A stretch of DNA of 64,000 bases from Rhynchopus sp. YZ270_cl-10. Its lineage: Eukaryota > Euglenozoa > Diplonemea > Diplonemida > Diplonemidae. This document shows, in pieces, positions 20,401-29,574 of the stretch. The stretch is from contig OZ037920.1 of the NCBI GenBank assembly GCA_964035575.1, positions 868,001-932,000 on the forward strand, in the 5' to 3' direction. The position numbers were made by a program, and so were the translations under genes. Position 1 is the stretch's first letter; the number at the start of each line of letters is the position of its first letter. The notes beneath the pieces were generated by a model. The model was not told where the DNA came from. It saw only the letters and a list, made by a program, of their open reading frames with translations, and did no database searches.

Positions 20401-20998
20401 ATTTATTTTACGATTTTGAGTAGAATTCTGTTTGCAGGGCGAAGTCACGAGGCAGGGGGTGATTTTGGGGGTGAGCGCCAAAAAAAGTCCTTTTCCTAGG
20501 GTTGACCCACCTCCCTCCAGCATCCAACGATATGACATTTTCACGAAAGTTGTCGATTCTTGCCTTATTATTGTCACACAGAAAAAAAATGTTTTTACGA
20601 AAATGAGTAGAACCCCATTACCCCTACCAACGTGTGGCATTCGTGCGCCACTATAGTGGCACTTGCCATGGGTAAAAACGGTTTTCTGGTTTTAGTGCCT
20701 CGCTGGCGACATCCGTTGGGGGGGATTCTGGTGTGAGAATGTTCTCGATTTTTGCTTTATTTGAAAGATTCGCCACAAAATCGTTTCAAGGAAAAGAGTC
20801 GGTCAAAAATTCCAAGTAGAACCCAGAAACTCTCCCTTGCCACCCATTTCACGCCCATGCCCCTTGTACTACTAGGGGAAAAAAAAAAAACGATCGTGAA
20901 AAAAAAAAACGATCGTGAAAAAAAAAAAAAAAATGTCAAGATCTTGAAAAAAAGTTCAAGATCTTGAAAAAAACCGTCACGATCGTTCTCACACTATG
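17431..20998. mobile_element. Nested DNA transposon with CATAG ends (3568 bp), superfamily unsure
   Basis: The inverted ends read CATAGGGTGAAAACGATCG on the left and CATAGTGTGAGAACGATCG on the right (reverse complement). The target duplication looks like A6, but it lies in an A-tract and is ambiguous. Subterminal regions (17440-17640, 20885-20990) carry an array of palindromes CACGATCGTG / AACGATCGTT separated by A or T runs, probably transposase-binding or foldback sites. The interior is non-coding apart from a decayed hAT transposase tail at 19480-19830. A segment at 17958-18152 recurs at 37690-37884. Ends beginning CA and closing TG would suit hAT, but the short duplication does not. Confidence 0.75.
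19480..19830 (+). pseudogene. Decayed hAT transposase C-terminal (dimerisation) remnant
   Basis: One frame reads QHAERIFSTMGG and the neighbouring frame continues WMSEKRRNWLVAPKLHKLVV. Together they resemble the hAT dimerisation domain (consensus ASERxFSxxGxxxSxKRxxLxxxxLxxLxxxxxN). An acidic tail (EDPKVDDDAEHHDSDISEGS) follows in a third frame. At least one frameshift and one stop break it, and no upstream catalytic part is seen. It sits inside the CATAG element and may be that element's ancestral transposase or a passenger. Confidence 0.6.
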
Positions 20999-21729
20999 AA
21001 AAAAATCTTTTCCTGAAAAAATGACATTTTATTTCGCCCCAGGGCTTCGCCCCACCGGGGCGAAACCCTGTATAAATAAATAAATAAAAAAAAAAAAAGG
21101 GGAAAAAAAAAAAAAAAAAAGAGAGAGAGATTTCTCCCCACCACCCTGTAGACCCCCCCGGAGGGGGGGTCGCAGAGGGGTGTCCACTGTACTCAAAATC
21201 ATCCGCAAACCCGCCTGCCGTGAGAGGAAGTTTCCCCAGCACTCCCGCTCCTCAATCCTGCAGTCTGCTGAAGGTGCCCCGTACCCCCTGTTATAGAAGG
21301 TGTCACTGCTCGTGTCAACTCTATCTTCAACGGCAGAGAGACGTTTTAGTTTATTGAAAATAATCAAACTAAGGATGAAGTCTCATATGACAGATGCCTC
21401 TCTCTTGTGCATCTGTTTGATTAAACAGCACAAAGAGACCCTCAGTGAGGGGGGGATTGATGAAATTCTCCATCGTTTTGCTGGTTTTAGTATCAGGAAA
21501 GTTCAGCTGTAATAGCACTTGTGCTGGGGAAGGGATCACGCGCAAATCGCAATTTTTTTTGACCACTCAGTACCAGGGATTCACCCCCCACGAACTAGCT
21601 TCTCTCCGGCGGGAAAATTTTTTTTTGACCTATTTTAAGCACTAGTAAAAAAGCAAAAATTTCGGATTTTTTGGCATTTCGCCACGATCAGGAAAAAACG
21701 ATGGCGATAGCGAACGCCCTGTTTGTTTT

Positions 21730-23026
21730 ATTTTATCGAGGCGATACAAAGTGGGTTTTTTTTCTGCACCTTCATACACAAACAAAAAAAAGCAAGGGTA
21801 CTTCTTTAGCACCCTCTGTACCTTCTTTTCATTAGAAAAATAATGTATATGAAACAATTTCTGCACCTTCATATTTCAGAAATATTAAAAAAGATGGACA
21901 AAAATTACCAAGACAAACAACATTAAAGTGTAGCCCATCTTTTTGGTGTCAGCTCTAATACAATCAAAGAGGTTTTTTTTTCAAAAAAGGAAGACTAAAA
22001 AAAACCCCCTCAGGTATCCCTCGCTAGCCAAACCCCCGCTAAATTCAAATATTCACTAGTGTGGCTGAGTGGGAGGGGGGGGCACCCTTCAGCCACACCA
22101 TTCACTATATTTTTCTCCTTTTCGCGTTTTGACACAATGCCATGCGACTCCACCGTTAACCTTTCCACCCCTCTGACACCACCTGAAGAGTATTACGATG
22201 TGAAAAAAAGAGGGGACGATGAGCAAAAAAGAAAAAGAAACAAAAAAAAAAATCCAATTTTTTGTTCTCCCATAGGGATATTAGCACACTTTCCAAAAGA
22301 TGCTTTTGTTTTCTGCTAAAAAAAAAATTAGGGGGGGATTTTTTTTATTTACCGATTCTATTCTCTTCCGTGGTGAGGGTGTGGGGCAATTCGAAGTGGG
22401 GTCTCTTTGGGGGATAGTGTGTGCATGAGTGACACATTCATCTCAGAAAGTATTATTTTCTCAAAGTGATAACGCAATACCAGGAATTTTTTTTTTTTTT
22501 TTTTTTTTTTTGTTTGATGCGTGTGAAGGGAGAGTCCATCTTACAAAATTATTTCGCTTTTTTTTTTTGTTTGTTTCTTTTCTTTTTTTTTTCACCCACG
22601 ACTCCTTTCCCCTCCACTTCCTCCCCAAAAAAAACAAAAAAAAAAACAAACAAAAAACTCGAGTAAGGGGGGTGACGAGGTTTTTAGACCAAAAGAAACC
22701 CTGATATTTACCAGCGTTTACTAGGGTTTACCAATCTTTTCGTCACCCTTCTTTAAACCTACCCAGTAGGTTACCCGTAGTAGGAAAAGAATATATTTTA
22801 CAGGAATCGTCGTTATTTTGAAAGCTTGCTTGTATTAGTGCAGACAGGTGTGTCTCCACTGACTACTTTTTTACCTGATGGCGAAGTAGGGAAAAGGTAG
22901 GCAGAGTTCCGATTATACATAAAAAAGCGTCCCCCCCATAACCCTATGTTCTCCACGACACTCCCCTGCAAATAATACAGCAACCCCACACACAGCTCAA
23001 ATAACTGCTAAAAAAAAACACACACA
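21730..23026. other. Intergenic, AT-rich, ending in the GH3 copy 2 upstream block
   Basis: Long T and A runs (for example about 22489-22511 and 22559-22568) and no gene. The last 160 bases (about 22866-23026) are the conserved GH3 5' block. Confidence 0.5.
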
Positions 23027-25345
23027 ATGCGTGCCGCCCTCTTCGCCAGCATGCTGGCTGTTGCGCATGGTACTGTCTCAACTAAGTTCACCTGTGCACC
23101 AGGCGCACCCGAATCGACCCTCCCGTTCTGCAACCGCAAGCTTGGCTTCCAAGCCCGTTCCGCTGATCTCGTCAGTCGTCTGAATTTCACCGAAAAACTC
23201 GACCTTTGGGGACACAGCTACCCAAGCAACCATAATGTTGACCGGTTCAACACAAAATCATGGAGTTTGGACCACACCTGTATTCACGGAGTGAACAAGC
23301 AGAATGATGTGACTGTCTTTGCGCATGCGATTGCACAGGGTGCTTCGTTTGATCTGGACCTCGTGGCACGCATCAGCAACGCGACTGCAGTGGAGGCACG
23401 CATCATGTCGTGGCAGAAGTACTACAGCTCGAACGGTGCGTCGCAGGGTGCAGTGCTGTCGTGCGACGGAGGGCCTCTTGCGAACTCTGCACACGACCCG
23501 AGGTGGGGTCGTATCTCGGAGACGTACGGCGAGGACCCGCTGCTCATCAAGCTCATGGGTGTCAAGGTCTTGAGGGCTCTTCAGAACCAGCAGAGGGTGC
23601 CTGGCTCGGTTGATGAGGATTACTTCATGGCGACGAGGCAGGTGGTCAGACACTACCTTGGCTACCACCAGGCAAGCCCGGATCTGGGACCGTTCCATGC
23701 CATCATGAATGTGACACAGCGTTCTCTGGCAGACTCGTACTTCCCCACCTACGAGGACTTCATGAGCACAGAGCCCCTCCATGGAAACGCAGATGGTATC
23801 ATGTGCTCGATGGCTTCGGTCAACGGCGTGCCTGCCTGTGCGAACCCCTACCTCCTGAAGACTGTTCTCCGTGACCAGTGGAAGTCCGACGCATTGGTGC
23901 AGACTGACTGCTGTGACTCCATCAAAGTGATCAACAACCCATTCCACTACAACGGCACAACGAACAACACAGAGGCATTGAGGCTGTCGGTGGAGGCAGG
24001 TGTGCAGGTGTACTACGGATTCAGTGGTGGAGAGTTCACGCCCGACTTCGCGGGTCTCCTGACCAACGGCACTGTTGCAATGGAGAAGCTGGACTCGGCA
24101 GCAACAAGAGTGATCAAGTCGCAGATGAAGCTTGGGTTCTTCGACTCAGCGGCGGAGGACTTTCCGTTCTCGAATGCGTCGATTCCGTGGGAGATGCTTG
24201 ACTCTGCGGAGCACCGTGCGCTTGCACGCGAGTCTGCCGCAAAGTCGACTGTGGTGCTGACGAACAACGGGATCCTCCCCCTCAAGGCTGGTGTCAAGGT
24301 TGCTGTGATTGGACCATTTGCGAACTGCACTGTGTGCATGCTCCACAGCTACAACAGCATCCCTTCCCAGTACACCACTATCCTGCAGGGTATCGCCGCC
24401 AAGACCTCTGCCACCTACAGCCTCGGAAGCAACGCCACCTGCGACCACAAGGGTGACGAATGCTGGACGAAGGCTGGTGACCCTTCCCAGGCTGCCATCG
24501 CAGCTGCTGTCGCTGTTGCGAAGGAGGCAGAGGTGACTGTTCTTGTGATCGGGCTTGGCAGCGACTGGGAAGCCGAGGGTAAGGACCGTGTGAACGTGAG
24601 CACCCCTGCCCTGCAGGCTGCTCTGCAGTCTGCAGTGGCTGCTGTCTCGAAGAAGCTTGTGATTGTGTGCATGAGTGCTGGTGGTGTGGACGTTGACGAC
24701 AGCTCTGCAGACGCGTCTGTGTACGCACCTTACGGAGGTGAGGAGGGCGGGTCTGGTCTTGCCGACGTGCTCTTCGGTGATGTGAACCCTTCTGCGAAGC
24801 TGCCGGTGACTGTCTACAAGCAGGCCTGGGCAGACGCCATGAACGTGAACTACAACACCTCCATCGGCATCTTCGACCTTGAGGTTGGTCTTGGGCGCAC
24901 CCACCGCTACGTGCAGGCGGATCAGGTCAAGTACGGGTTTGGGTTTGGTCTCTCCTACACCACCTTTGCGTACAGCAACCTCATTCTGAGTACGGACTCC
25001 CCTGTCTACGCTGCTGTTGACATTTTTGTGACACTGACGAACACTGGTACCATTGCAGGTGCAGATGTGGTGCAGGTGTACTCATCACTGCCTGTCATGG
25101 CTGGTGTACCCACGCCAAAGCAGAACATGGTGGCCTTCAGCAAGGTGATGCTCCAGCCACAGGAGTCCCGGGTGGTGCGGATGTCTGTGTTCTTCCCGTC
25201 CCTCGCGGTCGCCGACAACGAAGGTAAACTGCACTTCACACCGGGCGACTACACCTTCTCTGTGGGAGGCCACCAGCCAGGTGCCAAGGGAACATCTGGA
25301 GACGTCCAGGTCGCAACAGTGAATATCACCATTCCCGCAATGTAG
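23027..25345 (+). CDS. Secreted GH3 glycoside hydrolase, copy 2
   Basis: A 772-residue protein, colinear with copy 1 and with the same signal peptide, SAHDPRWGRISETYGEDP block and QTDCCDSI nucleophile motif. Residues 1 to about 300 match copy 3 (for example NHNVDRF, NKQNDVTVF, SSNGASQG). The segment around KVINNPFHYNGTTNNTEALR and YYGFSGGEFTPDF matches copy 1 instead. The FnIII-like region begins ILSTDSPVYAAVDIF and the C-terminus is QVATVNITIPAM, both its own. This mosaic pattern suggests gene conversion. Just after the stop lies a leftover of the copy-3-type ending. Confidence 0.92.
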   Translation: MRAALFASMLAVAHGTVSTKFTCAPGAPESTLPFCNRKLGFQARSADLVSRLNFTEKLDLWGHSYPSNHNVDRFNTKSWSLDHTCIHGVNKQNDVTVFAHAIAQGASFDLDLVARISNATAVEARIMSWQKYYSSNGASQGAVLSCDGGPLANSAHDPRWGRISETYGEDPLLIKLMGVKVLRALQNQQRVPGSVDEDYFMATRQVVRHYLGYHQASPDLGPFHAIMNVTQRSLADSYFPTYEDFMSTEPLHGNADGIMCSMASVNGVPACANPYLLKTVLRDQWKSDALVQTDCCDSIKVINNPFHYNGTTNNTEALRLSVEAGVQVYYGFSGGEFTPDFAGLLTNGTVAMEKLDSAATRVIKSQMKLGFFDSAAEDFPFSNASIPWEMLDSAEHRALARESAAKSTVVLTNNGILPLKAGVKVAVIGPFANCTVCMLHSYNSIPSQYTTILQGIAAKTSATYSLGSNATCDHKGDECWTKAGDPSQAAIAAAVAVAKEAEVTVLVIGLGSDWEAEGKDRVNVSTPALQAALQSAVAAVSKKLVIVCMSAGGVDVDDSSADASVYAPYGGEEGGSGLADVLFGDVNPSAKLPVTVYKQAWADAMNVNYNTSIGIFDLEVGLGRTHRYVQADQVKYGFGFGLSYTTFAYSNLILSTDSPVYAAVDIFVTLTNTGTIAGADVVQVYSSLPVMAGVPTPKQNMVAFSKVMLQPQESRVVRMSVFFPSLAVADNEGKLHFTPGDYTFSVGGHQPGAKGTSGDVQVATVNITIPAM

Positions 25346-26144
25346 GGTCAGTCAGGTCGACATGGTGAGCATTGCGCAATAGATCAGGGGCTTATATAGT
25401 GGGGTAAAACTCGGTCAGCCTGACCGGGTTTTCACCAAGCCTTAACTAAAACTCGGTCAGGCCAAATGAAAAACAAAAAAATGATAAATCTTGGGGGGGT
25501 GGGATCGGTTTTTTTGGTACCTCACACGCGTTTGTGAGTGACCAGATATGGCTCGAACAAGAACAAAGTGACCCCGTCACAGCCAGAACACGAATCAATT
25601 GGTCAAACGCCGAAGGAAAAGGAAGCATGCAGCATGGCGAAAGAAAAAAGTAGCGTACCGTGTGCCTGCGCCGCAAGCTTGCAACCACCCTTCCCAGGAC
25701 ATAGTTTGGCTGTAAACATGTGCAATTTTAAGCGCAATTTTTTGAAATGTTGCGTACCGTGGCTTCACCAGAAACATTTGTGTCAGCAAAATATGGAAGT
25801 AAAATTTATGAAAACTGACGATAATTACCAACGACAGTGACATTTATGTCAACCTTTATTAAGTCCCAACGTAACGTGCATGGGAAAAATGTATTATTCC
25901 CTCGTCTTTGAAACCCTGTTTGTGTGTAGTGCTGATGAGGATGTGTCTCGTGGTAGTTCCGACTGTTCTCTATTTGTATGTCTGTGTATCTTTTTTACCT
26001 GATGGCGAAGTAGGGAAAAGGTAGGCAGAGTTCCGATTATATAAAAAAGCGTCCCCCCCTAACCCTATGTTCTCCACGACACTCCCCTGCAAATAACACA
26101 ACAACCCCACACACAGCTCAGATAACTGCTCAAAACAACACACA
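25346..26144. other. Spacer between GH3 copies 2 and 3
   Basis: 25351-25382 (CAGGTCGACATGGTGAGCAT, TGCGCAATAG) is a relic of a copy-3-like C-terminal coding end. A short inverted repeat at about 25408-25436 (AAAACTCGGTCAG / CTGACCGGGTTTT) follows. 25660-25775 is an inverted copy of sequence at 18765-18850 (CGTGGCTTCACC, GCGCAATTTT, CACCCTTCCC). From 25860 the GH3 5' flank begins. Confidence 0.6.
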
Positions 26145-28454
26145 ATGCGTGCCGCCCTCTTCGCCAGCATGCTGGCTGTTGCGCATGGTACTGTCTCAAC
26201 TAAGTTCACCTGTGCACCAGGCGCACCCGAATCGACCCTCCCGTTCTGCAACCGCAAGCTTGGCTTCCAAGCCCGTTCCGCTGATCTCGTCAGTCGTCTG
26301 AATTTCACCGAAAAACTCGACCTTTGGGGACACAGCTACCCAAGCAACCATAATGTTGACCGGTTCAACACAAAATCATGGAGTTTGGACCACACCTGTA
26401 TTCACGGAGTGAACAAGCAGAATGATGTGACTGTCTTTGCGCATGCGATTGCACAGGGTGCTTCGTTTGATCTGGACCTCGTGGCACGCATCAGCAACGC
26501 GACTGCAGTGGAGGCACGCATCATGTCGTGGCAGAAGTACTACAGCTCGAACGGTGCGTCGCAGGGTGCAGTGCTGTCGTGCGACGGAGGGCCTCTTGCG
26601 AACTCTGCACACGACCCGAGGTGGGGTCGTATCTCGGAGACGTACGGCGAGGACCCGCTGCTCATCAAGCTCATGGGTGTCAAGGTCTTGAGGGCTCTTC
26701 AGAACCAGCAGAGGGTGCCTGGCTCGGTTGATGAGGATTACTTCATGGCGACGAGGCAGGTGGTCAGACACTACCTTGGCTACCACCAGGCAAGCCCGGA
26801 TCTGGGACCGTTCCATGCCATCATGAATGTGACACAGCGTTCTCTGGCAGACTCGTACTTCCCCACCTACGAGGACTTCATGAGCACAGAGCCCCTCCAT
26901 GGAAACGCAGACGGTATCATGTGCTCGATGGCTTCGGTCAACGGCGTGCCTGCCTGTGCGAACCCCTACCTCCTGAAGACTGTTCTCCGTGACCAGTGGA
27001 AGTCTGACGCATTGGTGCAGACTGACTGCTGTGACTCCATCTCGGTGATCAACAACCCCTTCCACTACAACGGCACAACGAACGACACAGAGGCATTGAG
27101 GCTGTCGGTGGAGGCAGGTGTGCAGGTGTACTACGGCTACAGAGGTAACGAATATCTGCCCGACTTCTCGGGTCTCCTGACCAACGGCACTGTTGCAATG
27201 GAGAAGCTGGACTCGGCAGCAACAAGAGTGATCAAGTCGCAGATGAAGCTTGGGTTCTTCGACTCAGCGGCGGAGGACTTTCCGTTCTCGAATGCGTCGA
27301 TTCCGTGGGAGATGCTTGACTCTGCGGAGCACCGTGCGCTTGCACGCGAGTCTGCCGCAAAGTCGACTGTGGTGCTGACGAACAACGGGATCCTCCCCCT
27401 CAAGGCTGGTGTCAAGGTTGCTGTGATTGGACCCTTTGCGAACTGCACTGTGTGCATGCTCCACAGCTACAACAGCATCCCTTCCCAGTACACCACTATC
27501 CTGCAGGGTATCGCCGCCAAGACCTCTGCCACCTACAGCCTCGGAAGCAACGCCACCTGCGACCACAAGGGTGACGAGTGCTGGACGAAGGCTGGTGACC
27601 CTTCCCAGGCTGCCATCGCAGCTGCGGTCGCTGTTGCGAAGGAGGCAGAGGTGACTGTCCTTGTGATCGGACTTGGCAGCGACTGGGAAGCCGAGGGTAA
27701 GGACCGTGTGAACGTGAGCACCCCTGCCCTGCAGGCCGCTCTGCAGTCTGCAGTGGCTGCTGTCTCGAAGAAGCTTGTGATTGTGTGCATGAGTGCTGGT
27801 GGTGTGGACGTTGACGACAGCTCTGCAGACGCGTCTGTGTACGCACCTTACGGAGGTGAGGAGGGCGGGTCTGGTCTTGCCGACGTGCTCTTCGGTGATG
27901 TGAACCCTTCTGCGAAGCTGCCGGTGACTGTCTACAAGCAGGCCTGGGCAGACGCCATGAACGTGAACTACAACACCTCCATCGGCATCTTCGACCTTGA
28001 GGTTGGTCTCGGGCGCACCCACCGCTACGTGCAGGCGGATCAGGTCAAGTACGGGTTTGGGTTTGGTCTCTCCTACACCACCTTTGCGTACAGCAACCTC
28101 ACTGTGGTTGCGAACTCCCCCACCGGCGCTGCTGCTGATGTCAAGGTGACACTGACGAACACTGGTACCATTGCAGGTGCAGATGTGGTGCAGGTGTACT
28201 CATCACTGCCTGTCATGGCTGGTGTGCCTACGCCAAAGCAGAACATGGTGGCCTTCAGCAAGGTGATGCTCCAGCCACAGGAGTCCCGGGTGGTGCGGAT
28301 GTCTGTGCTCTTCCCGTCCCTCGCGGTCGCCGACAACGAAGGTAAACTGCACTTCACACCAGGCGACTACACCTTCTCTGTGGGAGGCCACCAGCCAGGT
28401 GCCAAGGGAACATCTGGAGACGTCCAGGTCGCCATGGTGAGCATTGCGCAGTAA
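26145..28454 (+). CDS. Secreted GH3 glycoside hydrolase, copy 3
   Basis: A 769-residue protein of the same architecture as copies 1 and 2, with signal peptide, intact TDCCDSI nucleophile motif and FnIII-like tail. Distinctive patches: SVINNPFHYNGTTNDTEALR, YYGYRGNEYLPDFSGLL where copies 1 and 2 have YYGFSGGEFTPDFAGLL, TVVANSPTGAAADVKVTL in the FnIII region, and the short ending QVAMVSIAQ. The YYG segment is close to the active-site barrel and could change specificity; that is inference. It shares about 300 bp of 5' flank with copy 1. Confidence 0.92.
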   Translation: MRAALFASMLAVAHGTVSTKFTCAPGAPESTLPFCNRKLGFQARSADLVSRLNFTEKLDLWGHSYPSNHNVDRFNTKSWSLDHTCIHGVNKQNDVTVFAHAIAQGASFDLDLVARISNATAVEARIMSWQKYYSSNGASQGAVLSCDGGPLANSAHDPRWGRISETYGEDPLLIKLMGVKVLRALQNQQRVPGSVDEDYFMATRQVVRHYLGYHQASPDLGPFHAIMNVTQRSLADSYFPTYEDFMSTEPLHGNADGIMCSMASVNGVPACANPYLLKTVLRDQWKSDALVQTDCCDSISVINNPFHYNGTTNDTEALRLSVEAGVQVYYGYRGNEYLPDFSGLLTNGTVAMEKLDSAATRVIKSQMKLGFFDSAAEDFPFSNASIPWEMLDSAEHRALARESAAKSTVVLTNNGILPLKAGVKVAVIGPFANCTVCMLHSYNSIPSQYTTILQGIAAKTSATYSLGSNATCDHKGDECWTKAGDPSQAAIAAAVAVAKEAEVTVLVIGLGSDWEAEGKDRVNVSTPALQAALQSAVAAVSKKLVIVCMSAGGVDVDDSSADASVYAPYGGEEGGSGLADVLFGDVNPSAKLPVTVYKQAWADAMNVNYNTSIGIFDLEVGLGRTHRYVQADQVKYGFGFGLSYTTFAYSNLTVVANSPTGAAADVKVTLTNTGTIAGADVVQVYSSLPVMAGVPTPKQNMVAFSKVMLQPQESRVVRMSVLFPSLAVADNEGKLHFTPGDYTFSVGGHQPGAKGTSGDVQVAMVSIAQ

Positions 28455-28987
28455 ATGCAAAAAAAAATTATAGTCGGCGCAAATCGCGAAAACCTGTTGA
28501 CATAATGTAAAGTGTTTGCCGTGACAGTTTCTAGACAGGACAGAGAGGCTTGGGGTTATCTCTCTTTGCCAACTTCCTTTTTTTCTTCATTTTGCATGGC
28601 ATTGCATAATGTTTATGCACGTTGTCGCGGTGACCCGCAGCGACACTACCTCCCACCCCCTATTCTATTTTCAAAACATCCAAAAAAAAAAATTTTTTTT
28701 TGTGTCTTTTTCTCGTGTATCAATTCTCGTACTGTTTTTTTTCTTCTTTTTTTTTTTTCTCCAAAAAAAGACGGGTGCCCACTATGCAGTGTGTTGTGTT
28801 CGCTGACCCAGCCCTTCTCTTTATCTCCCATATGCTCGTAACGGGGAATTGTGAAAAAGAGGGGGCGTTTTTATAGTGTTATTATGGTACATTGTCATCA
28901 GAGGACTTTGTATTTTTCAAGAAAACTTTGAAGGCTGTGGATGGCGCCTTCATCTTCACAAAGCTTTTTATTATTATTTCTCTTTGC

Positions 28988-29100
28988 AAAGTGACTAAGC
29001 ACGAAAGGCTCATGATCATTTTTACAAACTTTTTATTTTTCTTCGATTCTGATCAAGGTGACCAAGCGAGAGGCTTAGGTTCATCTTATTCAACTTTTCT
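28988..29100 (+). repeat. Two family-1 repeats in direct succession
   Basis: First: AAGTGACTAAGCACGAAAGG, CTCATGATCATTTTTACAAA, CTTTTTA. Second (29054): AAGGTGACCAAGCGAGAGGC, TTAGGTTCATCTTATTCAAC, TTTTC. Both end in T-rich tails. Confidence 0.8.
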
Positions 29101-29361
29101 TTCTTTTTCTTCTTCTGCACGGTGGACCCCAGACTCAGTCTATACCGGACTCACCCTCTGATTCCGCCTTGAGTCCGCTGATCAGCCCGCCCTCAAAGGG
29201 TCCGCCTTTTTTGGACTTCACCGTGAAGTTGTTACCACTGTTCCTTTCTTTTCCCCCCAAAAGAAAGATGGGAACATTTTTGTTGATCCCTCACCATATA
29301 CTATCAATTTATTGATTGCATATGATGAAAAAACTGTTCCTTTCTTTCCCCCCCCCATTTT

Positions 29362-29415
29362 AATAAGGTGACTATGCACGAGAGGCTTAGGGTCATCTTA
29401 TAAATTTTTCTTTTG
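29362..29415 (+). repeat. Family-1 hairpin repeat
   Basis: ATAAGGTGACTATGCACGAG, AGGCTTAGGGTCATCTTATA, AATTTTTCTTTT. ATAAGGTGA pairs with TCATCTTAT (one G-U). Confidence 0.85.
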
Positions 29416-29574
29416 TTTGGTGTGATACACCACACCAGGCTGCAGTGCTTCATTAGCATCTCCTTTGACTTCACCGTGAATAGGGGCAGAAGAGGGTCAG
29501 AGTGGTCCGGCAGTGCGCTGCCCTGCTTTGTGTGTGGGACACCAAGGTAGTACGATTCGTATGTCGTGCTTTTG

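Larger units (their letters stand above)
17385..21721. mobile_element. hAT-like MITE copy B, split by a 3.57-kb insertion
   Basis: The left end (CAGGGCGTTCGC, 17385-17430) and right part (20999-21721) are the same element as copy A. The 8-bp target duplication TTTGTTTT (17377-17384 and 21722-21729) is intact, which proves that both halves belong to one insertion. The element is interrupted inside its A7 run by the element at 17431-20998. Confidence 0.9.
28455..29574. other. Intergenic, repeat-rich
   Basis: Contains a degenerate family-1 repeat (about 28530-28570), the GH3 3' flank duplicate (28588-28735), a worn family-2 repeat (about 28868-28935) and three good family-1 repeats listed separately. 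An A/G-rich hairpin-like stretch and a CTCCGG-poor spacer remain unexplained. No gene is seen. Confidence 0.5.
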
